Source of the DNA: Plecoglossus altivelis
Taxonomy: Eukaryota; Chordata; Actinopteri; Osmeriformes; Plecoglossidae
Length of the DNA stretch: 64,000 nucleotides
Reading direction: 5' to 3'
Assembly: GCA_036571765.1 (NCBI GenBank)
Contig: BROE01000018.1
Span: forward strand, 11,386,743-11,450,742
In this document: positions 1-12,100 of the stretch, piece by piece
Layout of the letters: each line of letters opens with the position of its first letter
Position numbering within the stretch: position 1 is the stretch's first letter
Made by a program: the position numbers and the translations under genes
The notes under the pieces: generated by a model
Databases searched by the model: none
Told to the model about the DNA's origin: nothing
Seen by the model: the letters and a program-made list of their open reading frames with translations, nothing else

Positions 1-990
1 CCACACCCTGCCTTACACTGTATGACAGTGTAGACAAGATAATAGGGTTTTCAGCATTGGGATGGAGGGAGGGAGCGAGGGAGAAAAGGAGCCAAGAGGA
101 AAGACTTACTGTGGAAAAAGAAACATCCCCCCCATTTCATAACAGCACATGGTTCTTCGTTTTTCAGTCCTTGAAATGAGACTAGTCAGGACACACACAG
201 GGTTGTGTTGTTGTTTAATTTTCATGTCAGTCAGCAAGTCAACAGCCTTGAGATCCCCTGTGGGGCCAACAACACTAGCCTGTTCACACGTTTGGGCTGC
301 GTTGCCTTGGAAACCAGGCCCCTGGCACGAGGATGTGTGACCTACCGGAGAGGGAGGTCAGGACTAGAATCTAAGTTTGATATTTTAAGAAAATGAAGCA
401 TTACGGAATTGCTTGAATTGAATTTGTTTGCAAAAAACAAAACAAACAAACAATGCCCTTCATATTTGATACATCTTTGATTACAGGACTCAACTCCAAC
501 AGCTCCAACAGGATTATAGACAGAAACAGATTTAGGAACACTATGACTGTAATATAACTAGCCATAGTAGCTATTATCATATTTTGTATATTTTAATAGT
601 AAATCCTAAAGTTCTACAGTTTTTACATTCCACACTCACAAGAAGTTACACTCAGAAACATAGGTATTAGATGTGAAGATGCCTTTTTAATCGTTTCCTC
701 TAATCTCTGTAAAGCAGGGTCACATAGCAGATGCTTTAAATAGAAATCTGGGGTGTGAGAAACTTTTTGTTAGCCTGCTCATCTGACGTGCTGCTACTTG
801 GCCGAGGACCAAGTCCTCAGATTGGCATGCTCCAGGGAAGCTGGGCTAGCCTGTGCCATCCTTTGGGTTTCTAAGTGCATCACCTGCCCTCCTCAGATGT
901 CCCCTTCTTTTGTGTGGGCTGACATGTGCTTCTATCTCAGTGGGTGAATGTCAGGGTTGCTGGTCCTCTCACCAGAAATGCAACCATCAC

Positions 991-1100
991 CTTGGTGGAG
1001 TGTAGTTGCCATCCACGTCTGAGTCCCTCTCCTTTTCGGAGGACTTGGCCCCAGCCCGGAGCTCCATGAGAAGGAACCCGAAATCCTCGTCTTTCTTCTC
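991..1100 (-). CDS. Unassigned exon-like segment antisense to the prkca intron
   Basis: 110 bp on the minus strand bounded by a good acceptor (a run of nine T then AG, with a TTAG-rich upstream stretch) and a donor (CCAAG then gtgatg). The best frame reads EKKDEDFGFLLMELRAG at its start and ends DVDGNYTPP plus two bases: 36 codons, acidic and low in oddities. In-frame stops lie directly outside both borders, so it would have to be spliced. I do not recognise the family, and no partner exons were found in the window. All three frames are open over this length, so the coding claim is modest. Confidence 0.3.
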
Positions 1101-2062
1101 CTAAAAAAAAACTAAACATATTGCTAATCTTTATGAATTGGAGAATTTGGAAGACACAGTCAAAGCATTTCGATACCATCAGGATCCCTGGTTAGGTTAT
1201 TTCCTGCAATCTGAGTTCTAATTTTAATTACACTGTTCTGACTGATACACATTAGTTACACTGATATGAAACAGATACTCCTATTTAAACCTATCTGAAC
1301 TATCCGATGCATTTTATCTGGGCTTTCATATCAGGCCGTATGGAGTGTGATGTGATGAAGGTAGACTGTTGAAAACATGAATACGCCGCACCTGTCACGA
1401 GCACAAACCTTCGGTTACTAACGTTCCAAGTTTTCTCCCTATGTTTCCTCCAGGCCTGCCAGTTAAATATCCACTATCTGAAGGTAGCTTCTCAGCCTAC
1501 TTCCTCCTCCGCTCCCCTCCCCGCTTTCCGGTGTTCTCCATGCTTTGAACCCTCTCACTTCCCCCTATGATTGTTTACGAGCTTTATGCTGCAAACATAT
1601 CAGATTTAATAACAAAGGCTTTCCCTTTGAACCGTCGAACTCCTACCTCCGTTTTTCTTAATGTTTTACCTACGGGACCACACAGGATCACTTTGGCGAT
1701 CTTGTGCACACATTAAGATATGCGCGCACTTGTCTGTCTAGCTCATACACTACACACTTACGAGACACACACTCACACATACGCTACATACAATAATGCA
1801 CAGCATTGTTGTTAGTAAATGTGTGGACCACACTGACCGTAGGTAGGGTCTTCATCCTCACCATCTTAAATGCACCATCATTGGCCAGGAGCGCATCACT
1901 CCTGCTCCTCATTGGTTGAGAATGTGGTCCGCCTGCCTTCTACTAGTCCATCGCAAGCCTAGACTATGGAAGGCCTTTAGAAAGTTCAGCATGGTTGTGT
2001 CTATAATGTCTGTGTATATTGTACTGTACCTGGGCATCTTTGGGTGTGCGCACAAACTTTCT

Positions 2063-2076
2063 CCACAAGGTGGCAG
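2063..2076 (+). promoter_or_regulatory. CTCF-like motif
   Basis: CCACAAGGTGGCAG, one mismatch to the vertebrate CTCF core CCASYAGRKGGCR. In a prkca intron. A motif match only, without occupancy evidence. Confidence 0.35.
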
Positions 2077-2501
2077 TAATGAATCGATTTGTATGATACC
2101 ATCACTTTTGCTAAACTGGGCTGCTCCGGTAAGGCTCATAAGTGTATGAAGTGCATATTTTGTTCACTGTTGCTGTTTTTCAAGTTTCCTGTTATTCTAA
2201 ACTATGACATATCTATAAACATTTATTGCCTGCCAAAAGTCACAACATAAAGTTGTCTATTTACACATCTGCATCTCCAGTGGCTCCAGTGTTAAGATAA
2301 TATAGATCATCTGCACTTGCTCTGGAGTGGAAATGTGGTTGGCCTGGCAACAGAGCTCTTTCTCTCCAGTGGTCCAGTTTCTGTGTTTGCCTTGTTATCT
2401 GACTGAAACAGGAGCCTTAATGGAGCGCCTCTAATTGCCCTCCATGTTGGAGGGCGACTTGGCAACCTAATCATTATCACGACAGGGGCATAGAGACACC
2501 C

Positions 2502-2504
<3 letters not shown>

Positions 2505-2537
<33 letters not shown>
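2505..2537 (+). repeat. (CA)n microsatellite
   Basis: Uninterrupted dinucleotide run of about 33 bases in a prkca intron. Confidence 0.95.
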
Positions 2538-2540
<3 letters not shown>

Positions 2541-3003
2541 CATATTGATGCCCGCCTCAGATTGGTGCTGCACAATACAGCTCCAAAGCGATGTCAATGT
2601 GCCGCCAAAAAGCTGTCACTCCCAAAGACATCCATACAGTTTTGAAAAAGCCCGGCCCTCACTCCTAGAAGATTGACACATTACCGGGTTCTGAAATCTT
2701 CTTGCTTTCAGAGTGGGTTGCCATTCATTTTCTATATTTAGTTTTGTCCTGAACCCTGGGTGTTTAATAAGCCATGATAAACTCTCGATTGTGTTAAATG
2801 GGAAGATAAGACAATTAACGTGTGTAATGAGGAGCGAAGAGTGTCATGTCAATTTCTAAACACAATCATTCTTCTAGTCAGCGTGGTAGGATGTGTATCA
2901 TGTTTCAAGTGCAGAGTAAAGGTTTGTGTACATGTTTACTTGTGTATTTCACAGATAAATACTGCTCCTTACATATGTGTCGGTGTTGTGTTTCATGGAT
3001 CAG

Positions 3004-3144
3004 AAAGCCAAGCTAGGTCACGGGAAGAAGGTGATCGCACAGTCAGACCACCGGAGGTTCAGTCTACCCTCGGGGAACATGGACCGGGTCCGCCTCAATG
3101 ACTTCCACTTCCTGGCCCTGCTGGGGAAGGGTAGCTTTGGCAAG
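3004..3144 (+). CDS. prkca: prkca exon: V3 hinge and glycine-rich loop
   Basis: Codes for 47 residues, KAKLGHGKK to GKGSFGK. It begins after 'atcag' and ends before gtgagg, phase 0 at both ends. The hinge linking C2 to the kinase (residues about 1-28) is the least conserved part against human PKC-alpha; the start of the kinase domain (MDRVRLNDFHFL) is highly conserved. Confidence 0.93.
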
Positions 3145-6100
3145 GTGAGGAGCCTAGTGGTCTTCACTGCAAACATACCATACATACATACATAAGCACA
3201 CCACTCTCCCACACACATACACACACCCCACGCACATAAACACACATACAACACCCACACATGCTATGCACACACTACGGACTCTGTGATATCCCTGGCC
3301 CTGTAGGTGATGCTGGCAGAGATGAAGTCGACAGAGGAGCTGTATGCTATCAAGATCCTGAAGAAGGACGTGGTGATCCAGGATGACGATGTCGAGTGCA
3401 CCATGGTGGAGAAGAGGGTCCTGGCTCAGAGGGACAAGCCCCCCTTCCTCACACAGCTACATTCCTGCTTCCAGACTGTGGTACGCAAACACACACACAC
3501 ACTTACAGGTAGGGTTCAGAGTTCTGGAAGTCTTACAGGGAGAGTCCAGAGTTCCGGAAGTATCACTGGGAGGGTCCGGAGTTCCGTGGGTCTCATCACA
3601 GCGTCCTATAGCTGAATAATAGAAGAAGCTTCAGTGTGTTCTCATTATTTATTCAGAAGGTTATCACTGAGACTAAAAACGGTCCCCTATACCATGGCAT
3701 TTACACAGACACACAAAAATGTGGACTGTGTGTGTGTGTGGAGGGGGGAGGGAGGGGTCCTTGTCCATGTGTGTCCTGTTTATCTATAAATAGTTGTGTT
3801 ACTCTCTGGCTTTCCTAGCCTCATTGGGAGCCCACAGTCAGACAGAACGGCCCATTCCACACAGCTTCAGCATACTAACGATACAATTCTGTTATGGAGA
3901 GGCCAGCAGAGAGGTGTCGAGACAATGCGGAGAGTGGTGACTCACACCAGGCCGTTCAGCAATACAATAACACATGTCTGAGAGGGTCACACCCCTCTTG
4001 GAAATGCCCTTTGAGTCCGTCAGAGACTTGTCACCATGTGACGGCGTGAATTAAGGGGTTACCAAGTTATTCATCCCTGATATGCATGTGTCACAGCAAA
4101 TTTGTGTGTCTGCGTTTGCGTGTGGATGTCCACAGAATTTGTGATTCACTTGATAAAGTTCACTTGCAACTGAGTGCCACTTTCCGTTCTTCCCATTGCA
4201 CATTTAGATGCACTCCTCTTACTTATCCATCCCATCTCCTCTTCCTATTCTCTTTCGGGCAGGACCGGTTGTACTTTGTGATGGAGTACATAAACGGAGG
4301 AGACCTCATGTATCATATCCAGCGTGTGGGCAAATTCAAGGAACCACAAGCAGTGTAAGAAACCAGGTTTTGAACTTACCAGGTTAAATCATATTGAAGT
4401 TAGTACAACTTGTGTTGCGTTGGGAGTGAGGGGGTAACTAGTTGGCTTTATCTAGTTCTTAAGTAGCTGCCAGTGCTAAAAATACCAGCAGCTTTAGTTT
4501 AGTTCAATGAGGAGAAGTATAATGCTTGATGTTTTCTTCAGTTTTGTGTCCTTCACAATAGAAAATAGCACAATAGACATTTCTTTGATGTTAGGATACG
4601 GTTTTCTTTTTCAGTTTAGTCAGTAGTGTTGTTTACATTGTACCCTCACACACACCTCTGCGCACACCCTACACACACCTCCTACAGGTGGTCACCATTG
4701 ATCCTGCTAGGCTAGACAGATGGTGTCACACATACAGTCAAACCTAAGTGATAGATTGGTGCTCCACTGAGTTGAGTAGAGAAACATTGAGAAAGAGATT
4801 GGGATATATAAGCTTTTGACCCTCAGACAAATCACATTAACTCTGATTGTGAAGCGTCCTGCCAAAAAACCCATTTGCAGATGACCATAATAAAGGTGAG
4901 TAGGTAGGAGGGAAATTAATCTCACACAAATTAAGTCAGGTAGACGCAACTGCTTAATTCCCTAATTGGCAATAGAATTGTATCAAATGGATTTACAGAG
5001 AGAGATCCTTAGTAGCTAAATGTTGTAATAACAAATGCTCATATACTATTCATGTTCTTCACAATCTTGTGATTGTGGTTGCAGGTTCTACGCTGCAGAG
5101 ATTGCAGTGGGCCTGTTCTTTCTGCACAGGAAAGGAGTCATCTACAGGTGGGTCCTGCTTATACCTCATCAGTTGGAATATTATCCATGGTGTCACATGA
5201 AATATCAGGCACTAACCAGAGTGACCTGCCGCTGCTGACTGTGGGTCTGTTCAAAGAATGCACATGCTCTTTATGTTGTGGAAAACACTGAAAAGGTTGG
5301 ATGAATATTGTGGTGCTCTAAATGAAAGTAACTCATAGAGAGGGATGAGAGATCAATTGAAAAGGGCTGAAATACGTAGACCAGGGAGTTGGAGAGGAAA
5401 GACAACAAAGATTGGAGTTGTCAAGGCAGACGAGAGGGGAAATGCAGGTATTGGAGATAAACAAGCTAAGGTTTTTGGATGCTATACACATCCAGCACAG
5501 AGGAAGAGAAGAAAGGGAGAGGAGCAGAGACAGAGAATCGATGGAGAGGAGCAGAGAGGAAGAGCGATGGATCAAGGAAAAGTTGATCAAAATCCTTCCA
5601 GAACAGTTTGTCTTCAGTTGCCGTGGTCTGACAAAATATATTTTCCACCCCTCATGAAAGGAAATAAAATGAAAAAAGGAGAAGGATAAAAAGAAATGAG
5701 GAAAGAGGTTGTAGAGGCTGAGGTCATTCTCTTCTTTTCAGTTGGCTCTGGTGAAAAACAATCTCCCCTCCATTCAGACGAAGGGGAGAGGAAGATGGAG
5801 GCACGATAAAGACTTTGAGAATAGAGAATAGAACAAGCTAGAAGGAGGAGAGAGATGCGGAGGGAGAACGGGGGGGCTGAGAGATAAAGGAGGAGCGTGG
5901 GAAAATGACTGATTTGAGGCCAAGGAGGTAAAGTTTCTCGATGTGTTGCCAATGTGTGTTATAGATAGATATATATGAAAGTGTGTCATTGCCCAAGGTC
6001 GAAGTGAATGCCAGACTAATGTTTTTATCCTCCCTTTGATTGCTCGTGTAGGAATTTGTCCAAATCAAATCAATCTCTTCCAAAAGCTCACTAGGAATCT

Positions 6101-9100
6101 ACATACAAATACTAGATGTATACATTTAGACCAGATGTATACTTTCAGAGTCACAAGAAACAAACGCACACACATAGAACACTTCAAAACTCTTCTTATG
6201 TCTGAAACCCTTTCTCTCCCTCAAACACATGAATACAAACAAGCACAATAAATACTTCTGTTGGACCACAGGGATCTGAAGCTGGACAACGTGATGTTGG
6301 ACTCTGAAGGCCACATCAAGATAGCAGACTTTGGCATGTGTAAGGAGAACATGTATGAAGGCTTGACCACACGTACCTTCTGTGGTACCCCTGACTACAT
6401 CGCCCCAGAGGTGAGGACTGCTGACTAGAGGGTGGAATGATATCTGCATTATGTTTTCTTTTTTTCAACTATATTTACATTTTGGAATTTGTCATGCTTT
6501 AATAGACAGTTTAACTGTTCATCACAATTGTTAAAACCCATTACCTGAAACAGTCACCAATTTTCTCAAAACTGTAAACACAAAACTAAATCTTTAAACT
6601 ACATTTCTAAAACCTCTGACTCTTCTGGCAAAGTCAAACACCCACCCCAGAACCATTTAACCTGTGCCCAAAATTAAACAATGCTTTCATAAACACAGAA
6701 AATCAATACATAAGCACTATGGTGCAATCATTAGACACAACACAAATTTGTATATGTATACACAGCATACAGTTTTTCTGATTGCTTATAGTTAGCGCAA
6801 TGTTCACTTAGGGTTCACTTTGTCAAAGCACAACACACAATTCATACAAACAGACACAATTAACAGAGAACCTTGGATTTTTTGCAAAATTGAACTCTTT
6901 GTTCAAAACCATACAATTATTTATAAAAACCCAATTATGTCACTGTACGCCACACGCATAATTCATATAGTTTAACTCAGTTTAAACCAGTTACTCACTG
7001 TCATGCTGAATTTAAGACACTTTTACGGTAACTGTTCTTTTCTAATGATATGACCTGCTTGATTTGGTCAGACAGATTCAATATTACTTTACAGTAGAGT
7101 ATGTCAAGTACATGAACATGTTTACAAAACACAACATACAAGACCAGTACTGTACACTGAAATAGAGAAATATTTGCTGTATTTCTCCACATTGTCCATG
7201 TCACGAATGCATTTTGTGCAGAAAATCTGAACATATTTCAAATTGAATACTTTGGTAGTCATGAACTGCAGTCAATGGGTACAAAAAAGTACTGATGTAA
7301 TGCATATAGTATGTTATATTTTACTGTTCTGTACTGTAGACAGTAGAGAAAAGTAGTTGTCATCTGTGCTCTTGTCGAAATGCCCAAATTACTGTTGCAA
7401 CATGGTCAACCGATGTTGCTACAATATTAATAGATATTGTAAATTTGGCCCTGTTCTTCCACGGCCTCCAGGTCTACCTCTTTCTCTCCCTACCACTCTT
7501 CCTCCATGGGCTCATCCTCCCTCTTCCTCTTCCTGCAACACTGCCTTGCATTTTTGATGAGGACAGGTACACTGACCAGCTGCCTTTTTCTTGTGCTTAC
7601 ACCTGATTGGTGTGTTTACGGTTAAGGACTGTAGTGCTTGTACACCTGATGCCCATGGTTGATCCATTTGTTCACAGATGTTGCATCTTACAAGGCAGTC
7701 TTGAAAAGGCAATTAAGTGACATTATCTGTCAGTTGTTGCCCATTGCTTACAAACTAAAACCGATTGCTTAGACCAAAGCCTCAATACATAGCTCCCAGG
7801 AAGCAACCGGGGAGGGGGGGGACTGTAAATGCATTGAGCAAGAAAGAAAATTGATTTTTGATTTTGAAAGACTGGATTTGGGTGTTTTATCACCCATCTA
7901 CACTTTCCTGATGTACGACTTTGTACGACCTCTCTTTCGGCAACCGTCTCTAGAGATTCCAAGGATTCTTCCATTTTTCTCCTCTTGTGAGTTTTTTCTG
8001 GAGTTTTTCTTTGTCTTCCTTTAGAATTGAGTTTGACTGTTCTATGGGCATATTTGAAGCCCTCTGTGACATGTGTAGCTTGTAACATGGAATATACAAA
8101 TATAGGAAATTGGATTTTACTTTCAAAAAAATATTACAGTAACTTTCACAACTTAGTAATGTCAACATACAAAGAAAAACCTGGGTTAAACACTCTGGTG
8201 TGTTGGATCCAGTCTTGAAAACATCAAACACTTCTGTCACCACAGGCCAATTCCATTCCTTCTTGAAGACTTACCCTGGTTTATGACTTTTGGTCATAGA
8301 CCTTCCAACACCACAAAGAGAAAAACTCTTAATTGGTTTTAGAAAAGGGCTGTATGGTGGAAGAAAGAAAAAAAAGTCAAAAAATGATGGTTGATTTTGA
8401 ACTTTTCTCGTATACGGACACCACGGGGAAAGCTGAAATCGTCCCAAACCACCATCAAAAACAAGTGTGGACAATTTTGAGTCATTGTGTTTTACAGATG
8501 ACAAATGTGTTAAAGTTGTCTCTTTACCATTTGCCACCTTCACCATTTTGCAGCGCAACTGCATCTCAGTGCAAAAGGATTTGTATAAATGAGAATGTTG
8601 TTAAGAGTTTTGCCAAAAGAGCTGATTTGACAAATTGGTTTAGGTCACTGAACATTTCCCTCAGAGAGTGGGGTTTAGTGTTTTAGCAATTGTGAAAAAC
8701 AGTGTCAAGTGAAGCTTGGCAGGAGGGACAGGGGGAGAGCTGGAGGTGAAGGCATGCAGCAAATGAACCAGATGGGATTTGAACCTAGTAGGGCCTCATC
8801 TTACATGGCTGTAAGGATGTAAGGATGTTTAACCAATTAGCTATCGTGCCACTTTCCCCTGGGTTCATTAAAACACCTGTCTGATGACTTCCTTATTGTG
8901 TTCGCTAACTTGGCTCTATGTCAATGTCTCTTCCAGCTAATGCAGTTCTTTTTAGGCTAGTTCAATTGGTGTTTCACAGAGAAACGGATAGATGGCCTAT
9001 AATGTTGTCACTGTAAAATATTTGTGCTGTTTTTTCTTGAGCATGTTATAGCTGTGCAGCGCTTGCTCCTTCTTAGCATCTAAACATACTGTGATGGTTC

Positions 9101-12100
9101 CTTAGAGGAGAAGAAACTTATTTTAAGATTTGCTTTGTATTGTCAGTGAGAAGTCAGGGTTGAGGATAATTTAAAACTTTTGTATGGTCAAATTTTGGAA
9201 CTGAGAATCTTTTAAATGTAACCATTAAGCTACTTCTCTGAAGATACTTTAGGTTTTGTAGCTAAAAAGTGTGTGAGATTTAATTGATTGGTGCATGTTG
9301 TACGTGTGCGTGAGAGTGAGTGTTTTTGTATGAGTATTTATATGTCGAAGTATGTGTTCATCTGCCTTTGATTGAGTGTATTTGTCTGGGTGAATGTATA
9401 TTTTTGTGTACGTGTCTGTGAGCATGTATGTCTATGTACGTTAGGCAGAAGGTTTCTAACTATACTCACTGCCCCTGGTGGGGTTGTCATCTAAATGTAG
9501 ACATCCTCCTCCGCTCTCCGCTCACAGAAGAGTGAAGTTGACAGGTCTGGCTGCCCATAAGTGTATAGGTGTTTTGCATGCATATATTTGTGTGTGTGTC
9601 AATGTTTGTATCTCACCATGTACCCATGATTCATGGGGGTCAGATTGAGCCCTGGGTCCTCCCCTGGACACTTTTTTCCCTTCTTTACTCTCCCTTCATT
9701 CACCTCTTCTACTCCCCTCCTCCATTTTACTCCTTCATTCAGCTCCTCCACTCACCTCTTCAACTCGCTGTTATTCTCTGCAACATACGTTAAGTGATGC
9801 AAATAGTGACACTTCCTAAATTATACATTTGTAGATCTAAATTACATGAGGTGTGTAATAAACATTTACGAAAATAGCTAGAAATAATTTGTCTGGTTAG
9901 GTATTTATAGTTACATAAGCTGATGTGCCAAAGGCCTGTTGAAGTCCTTTGTTGGGTACCTGTCGTATTCTATCCCCATCAGCATGTATTGAGGGGTTAG
10001 ATTCCCGCTCCTCTTTACCAGACTCGCATCTTGGTGCGTGTCAAAGGCTGGAACAGCTGTGTTATGATCTTGGTCTTTGTTAGTGTGTGAGTGTGGATGA
10101 GTGTGTTTTTGTATGCACGTGTTTCTGCACTTGTGTGTTTTTATGTGTGGGTGGAAGCGTGGGTGGAAGTGTGGGCTATTAAATTGGATGGTTGGAGAAA
10201 AGGCTTTTGTTATACTGGATAAAAATAGGCCCACTGTATTTAATGGTGGGTGGTGTATGTTGAAGTTGAGACGAAGGAAAAGCTTTGTACCAGTTTGCAT
10301 TGCTGAAAGCAACCATTCTGTCCATGGCTGCCACTGTCACCATGAGTAGTGTTCTTCTTCACAATGAAGTACCTACCAAGCCAAGGCTACTGTACAGTGA
10401 CTGAGAAGCTGACAAGAGGGAGAAATTGCATAATCTCCACAGCACAATTTAAATATCATGATCTTGAAATATCAACAGTGTTGATATTGCAATAGAAACA
10501 GCTTTAGTTGCAGAAGGTAATATAATTATACAGTCACTGTAATTATATGATTGTTATTTGTTTCACCATGACAGATTATAGCATATCAACCCTATGGGAA
10601 ATCTGTGGACTGGTGGGCCTATGGAGTCCTCCTATATGAGATGCTGGCTGGACAGGTAAGGACCACAGAGACTATCACAGCACCCTGTCTTATGTAATGT
10701 ACATACATGTGTACTTTACATACAGTACATAGATATTTGCATTGATATGTATATAGATATTAATACAGGGGGTTAAATATCTGCCAAACAACCAAAACTA
10801 TTCCCCTACAATTTAAAGGAAGACATTAACATTAAACAAGTCATGACAATGGAATTGCAGTTATCTGACTTGTTTCGAGTATCAAGAATGATGAAAGTGA
10901 GGTTTAATAAAATGTATTATTAATGGCATTGCAAGTCAAAACATGCTAGAAAATAAAGGCCTAGAATATTACATCCTTCACCATGATTATTCTAAATCAG
11001 GGAGCGAAAGCAAGCGGGAAGAACTGAGACGGAACAAGCCAGAGCTGAGGAAATGCCTTCAAGAGATGAAGAATACACAGAACAATGCTTCCCAATACCT
11101 TTTATACCAAACTATTATCCGTAGAACCAATCAGACTACATAATTATCCTTACTGATCAACATATGACTAGCAGTGTGACAGTAAGTTACACAATGAGGT
11201 GTGAGACCCATCAAGTACAGACCTGTCCTGCAACTTCATATTTCAGAATACAGCTGGGAGCAAGCTGACATTTAATTGAAAGAAATTGTTTCATTCTGAA
11301 TTTGACTAAAATGACTTTTGATACAGTTCCTTGAAAAGTACACCGTAAAGTATATACATTGCCTTTAATTTCTCTATGGTGTTAAAGGCCAAATATTGTA
11401 GGCTCACTGGAAATTTGTAAGAACATGTCTTCAGACCTTAATTAAACTTGATATGTGTAATTATGCAGTACTTGTGCACCACTTCTGACAAGGCTTTACA
11501 TCTCCAGTTCCCTGGCAACAGCAGGGCAAATTACATATCTCTCACACACATGCATAAACACACATAAACCCTAACCCTAAGCCAGACAACATTAAGCAGC
11601 TTTACTTGACTCAGTCAAACTACTGAGTTTACACAGCTGTATTAGTGTATGTAGTTAGAGACCTTGCTCATTTTCTTATACTGCAATTGTTTAAAATAAT
11701 ACCGCTAATAATGAGTTTGTAAATCGTATAATAGAATGTACAATACCATCAATAGGCCTAATAAGTCCAAATTAATCAAACTTTAATAATAGCAGAATGT
11801 GCTTGTTTAAGAATATAAATACTTGATCTATAATCAAGTATTGAATTATCACCACAATGAAATAGGGTTTTAGGGACGAAGGAGGAAAGTGAACACGCAC
11901 ACATCAAAATATACTTGACAAAGAATTTATTGAGAGTAAATATGGCTAAATATCAACAAGTTGGATAATGAATTTAAAATGAGATATTGATTTCACGAAG
12001 AGAATGGAACAGTATAACTTTAAAAAGACAGACTGTACAGTTAATGATCATATCCTTAAAAATCATATACATAGCTCACGCCAATTATACGGGGAGGAAA

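Larger units (their letters stand above)
1..3003 (+). other. prkca intron (partial), upstream of kinase exons
   Basis: Presumed intron between the C2 and kinase exons. Contents: purine-rich patch 61-110, the minus-strand exon-like segment 991-1100, CTCF-like motif 2063-2076 and a (CA)n run 2505-2537. No PKC C2/C1 exon was found here. Confidence 0.6.
3145..6271 (+). other. prkca introns between first five visible exons
   Basis: Non-coding between exons at 3307, 4263 and 5085. It contains a CA-rich stretch after 3180, the 31-bp minisatellite (3500), a G-rich GTGTGTGGAGGGGGGAGGG patch at about 3727 and a purine-rich block 5340-5880 with spurious open frames. Nothing else recognised. Confidence 0.6.

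Noticed and set aside
1..2999. Earlier prkca exons (C1/C2 domains)
   Set aside because: No translation in any frame resembled the PKC C2 or C1 region, so these exons must lie left of the window.
5333..5989. Overlapping open frames of up to about 110 codons on both strands
   Set aside because: The stretch is purine-rich low-complexity intron sequence; the frames have no splice logic and no protein-like composition.
11567..11580. Telomere-like CCCTAACCCTAA
   Set aside because: Only two units, compatible with chance in a CA-rich stretch.
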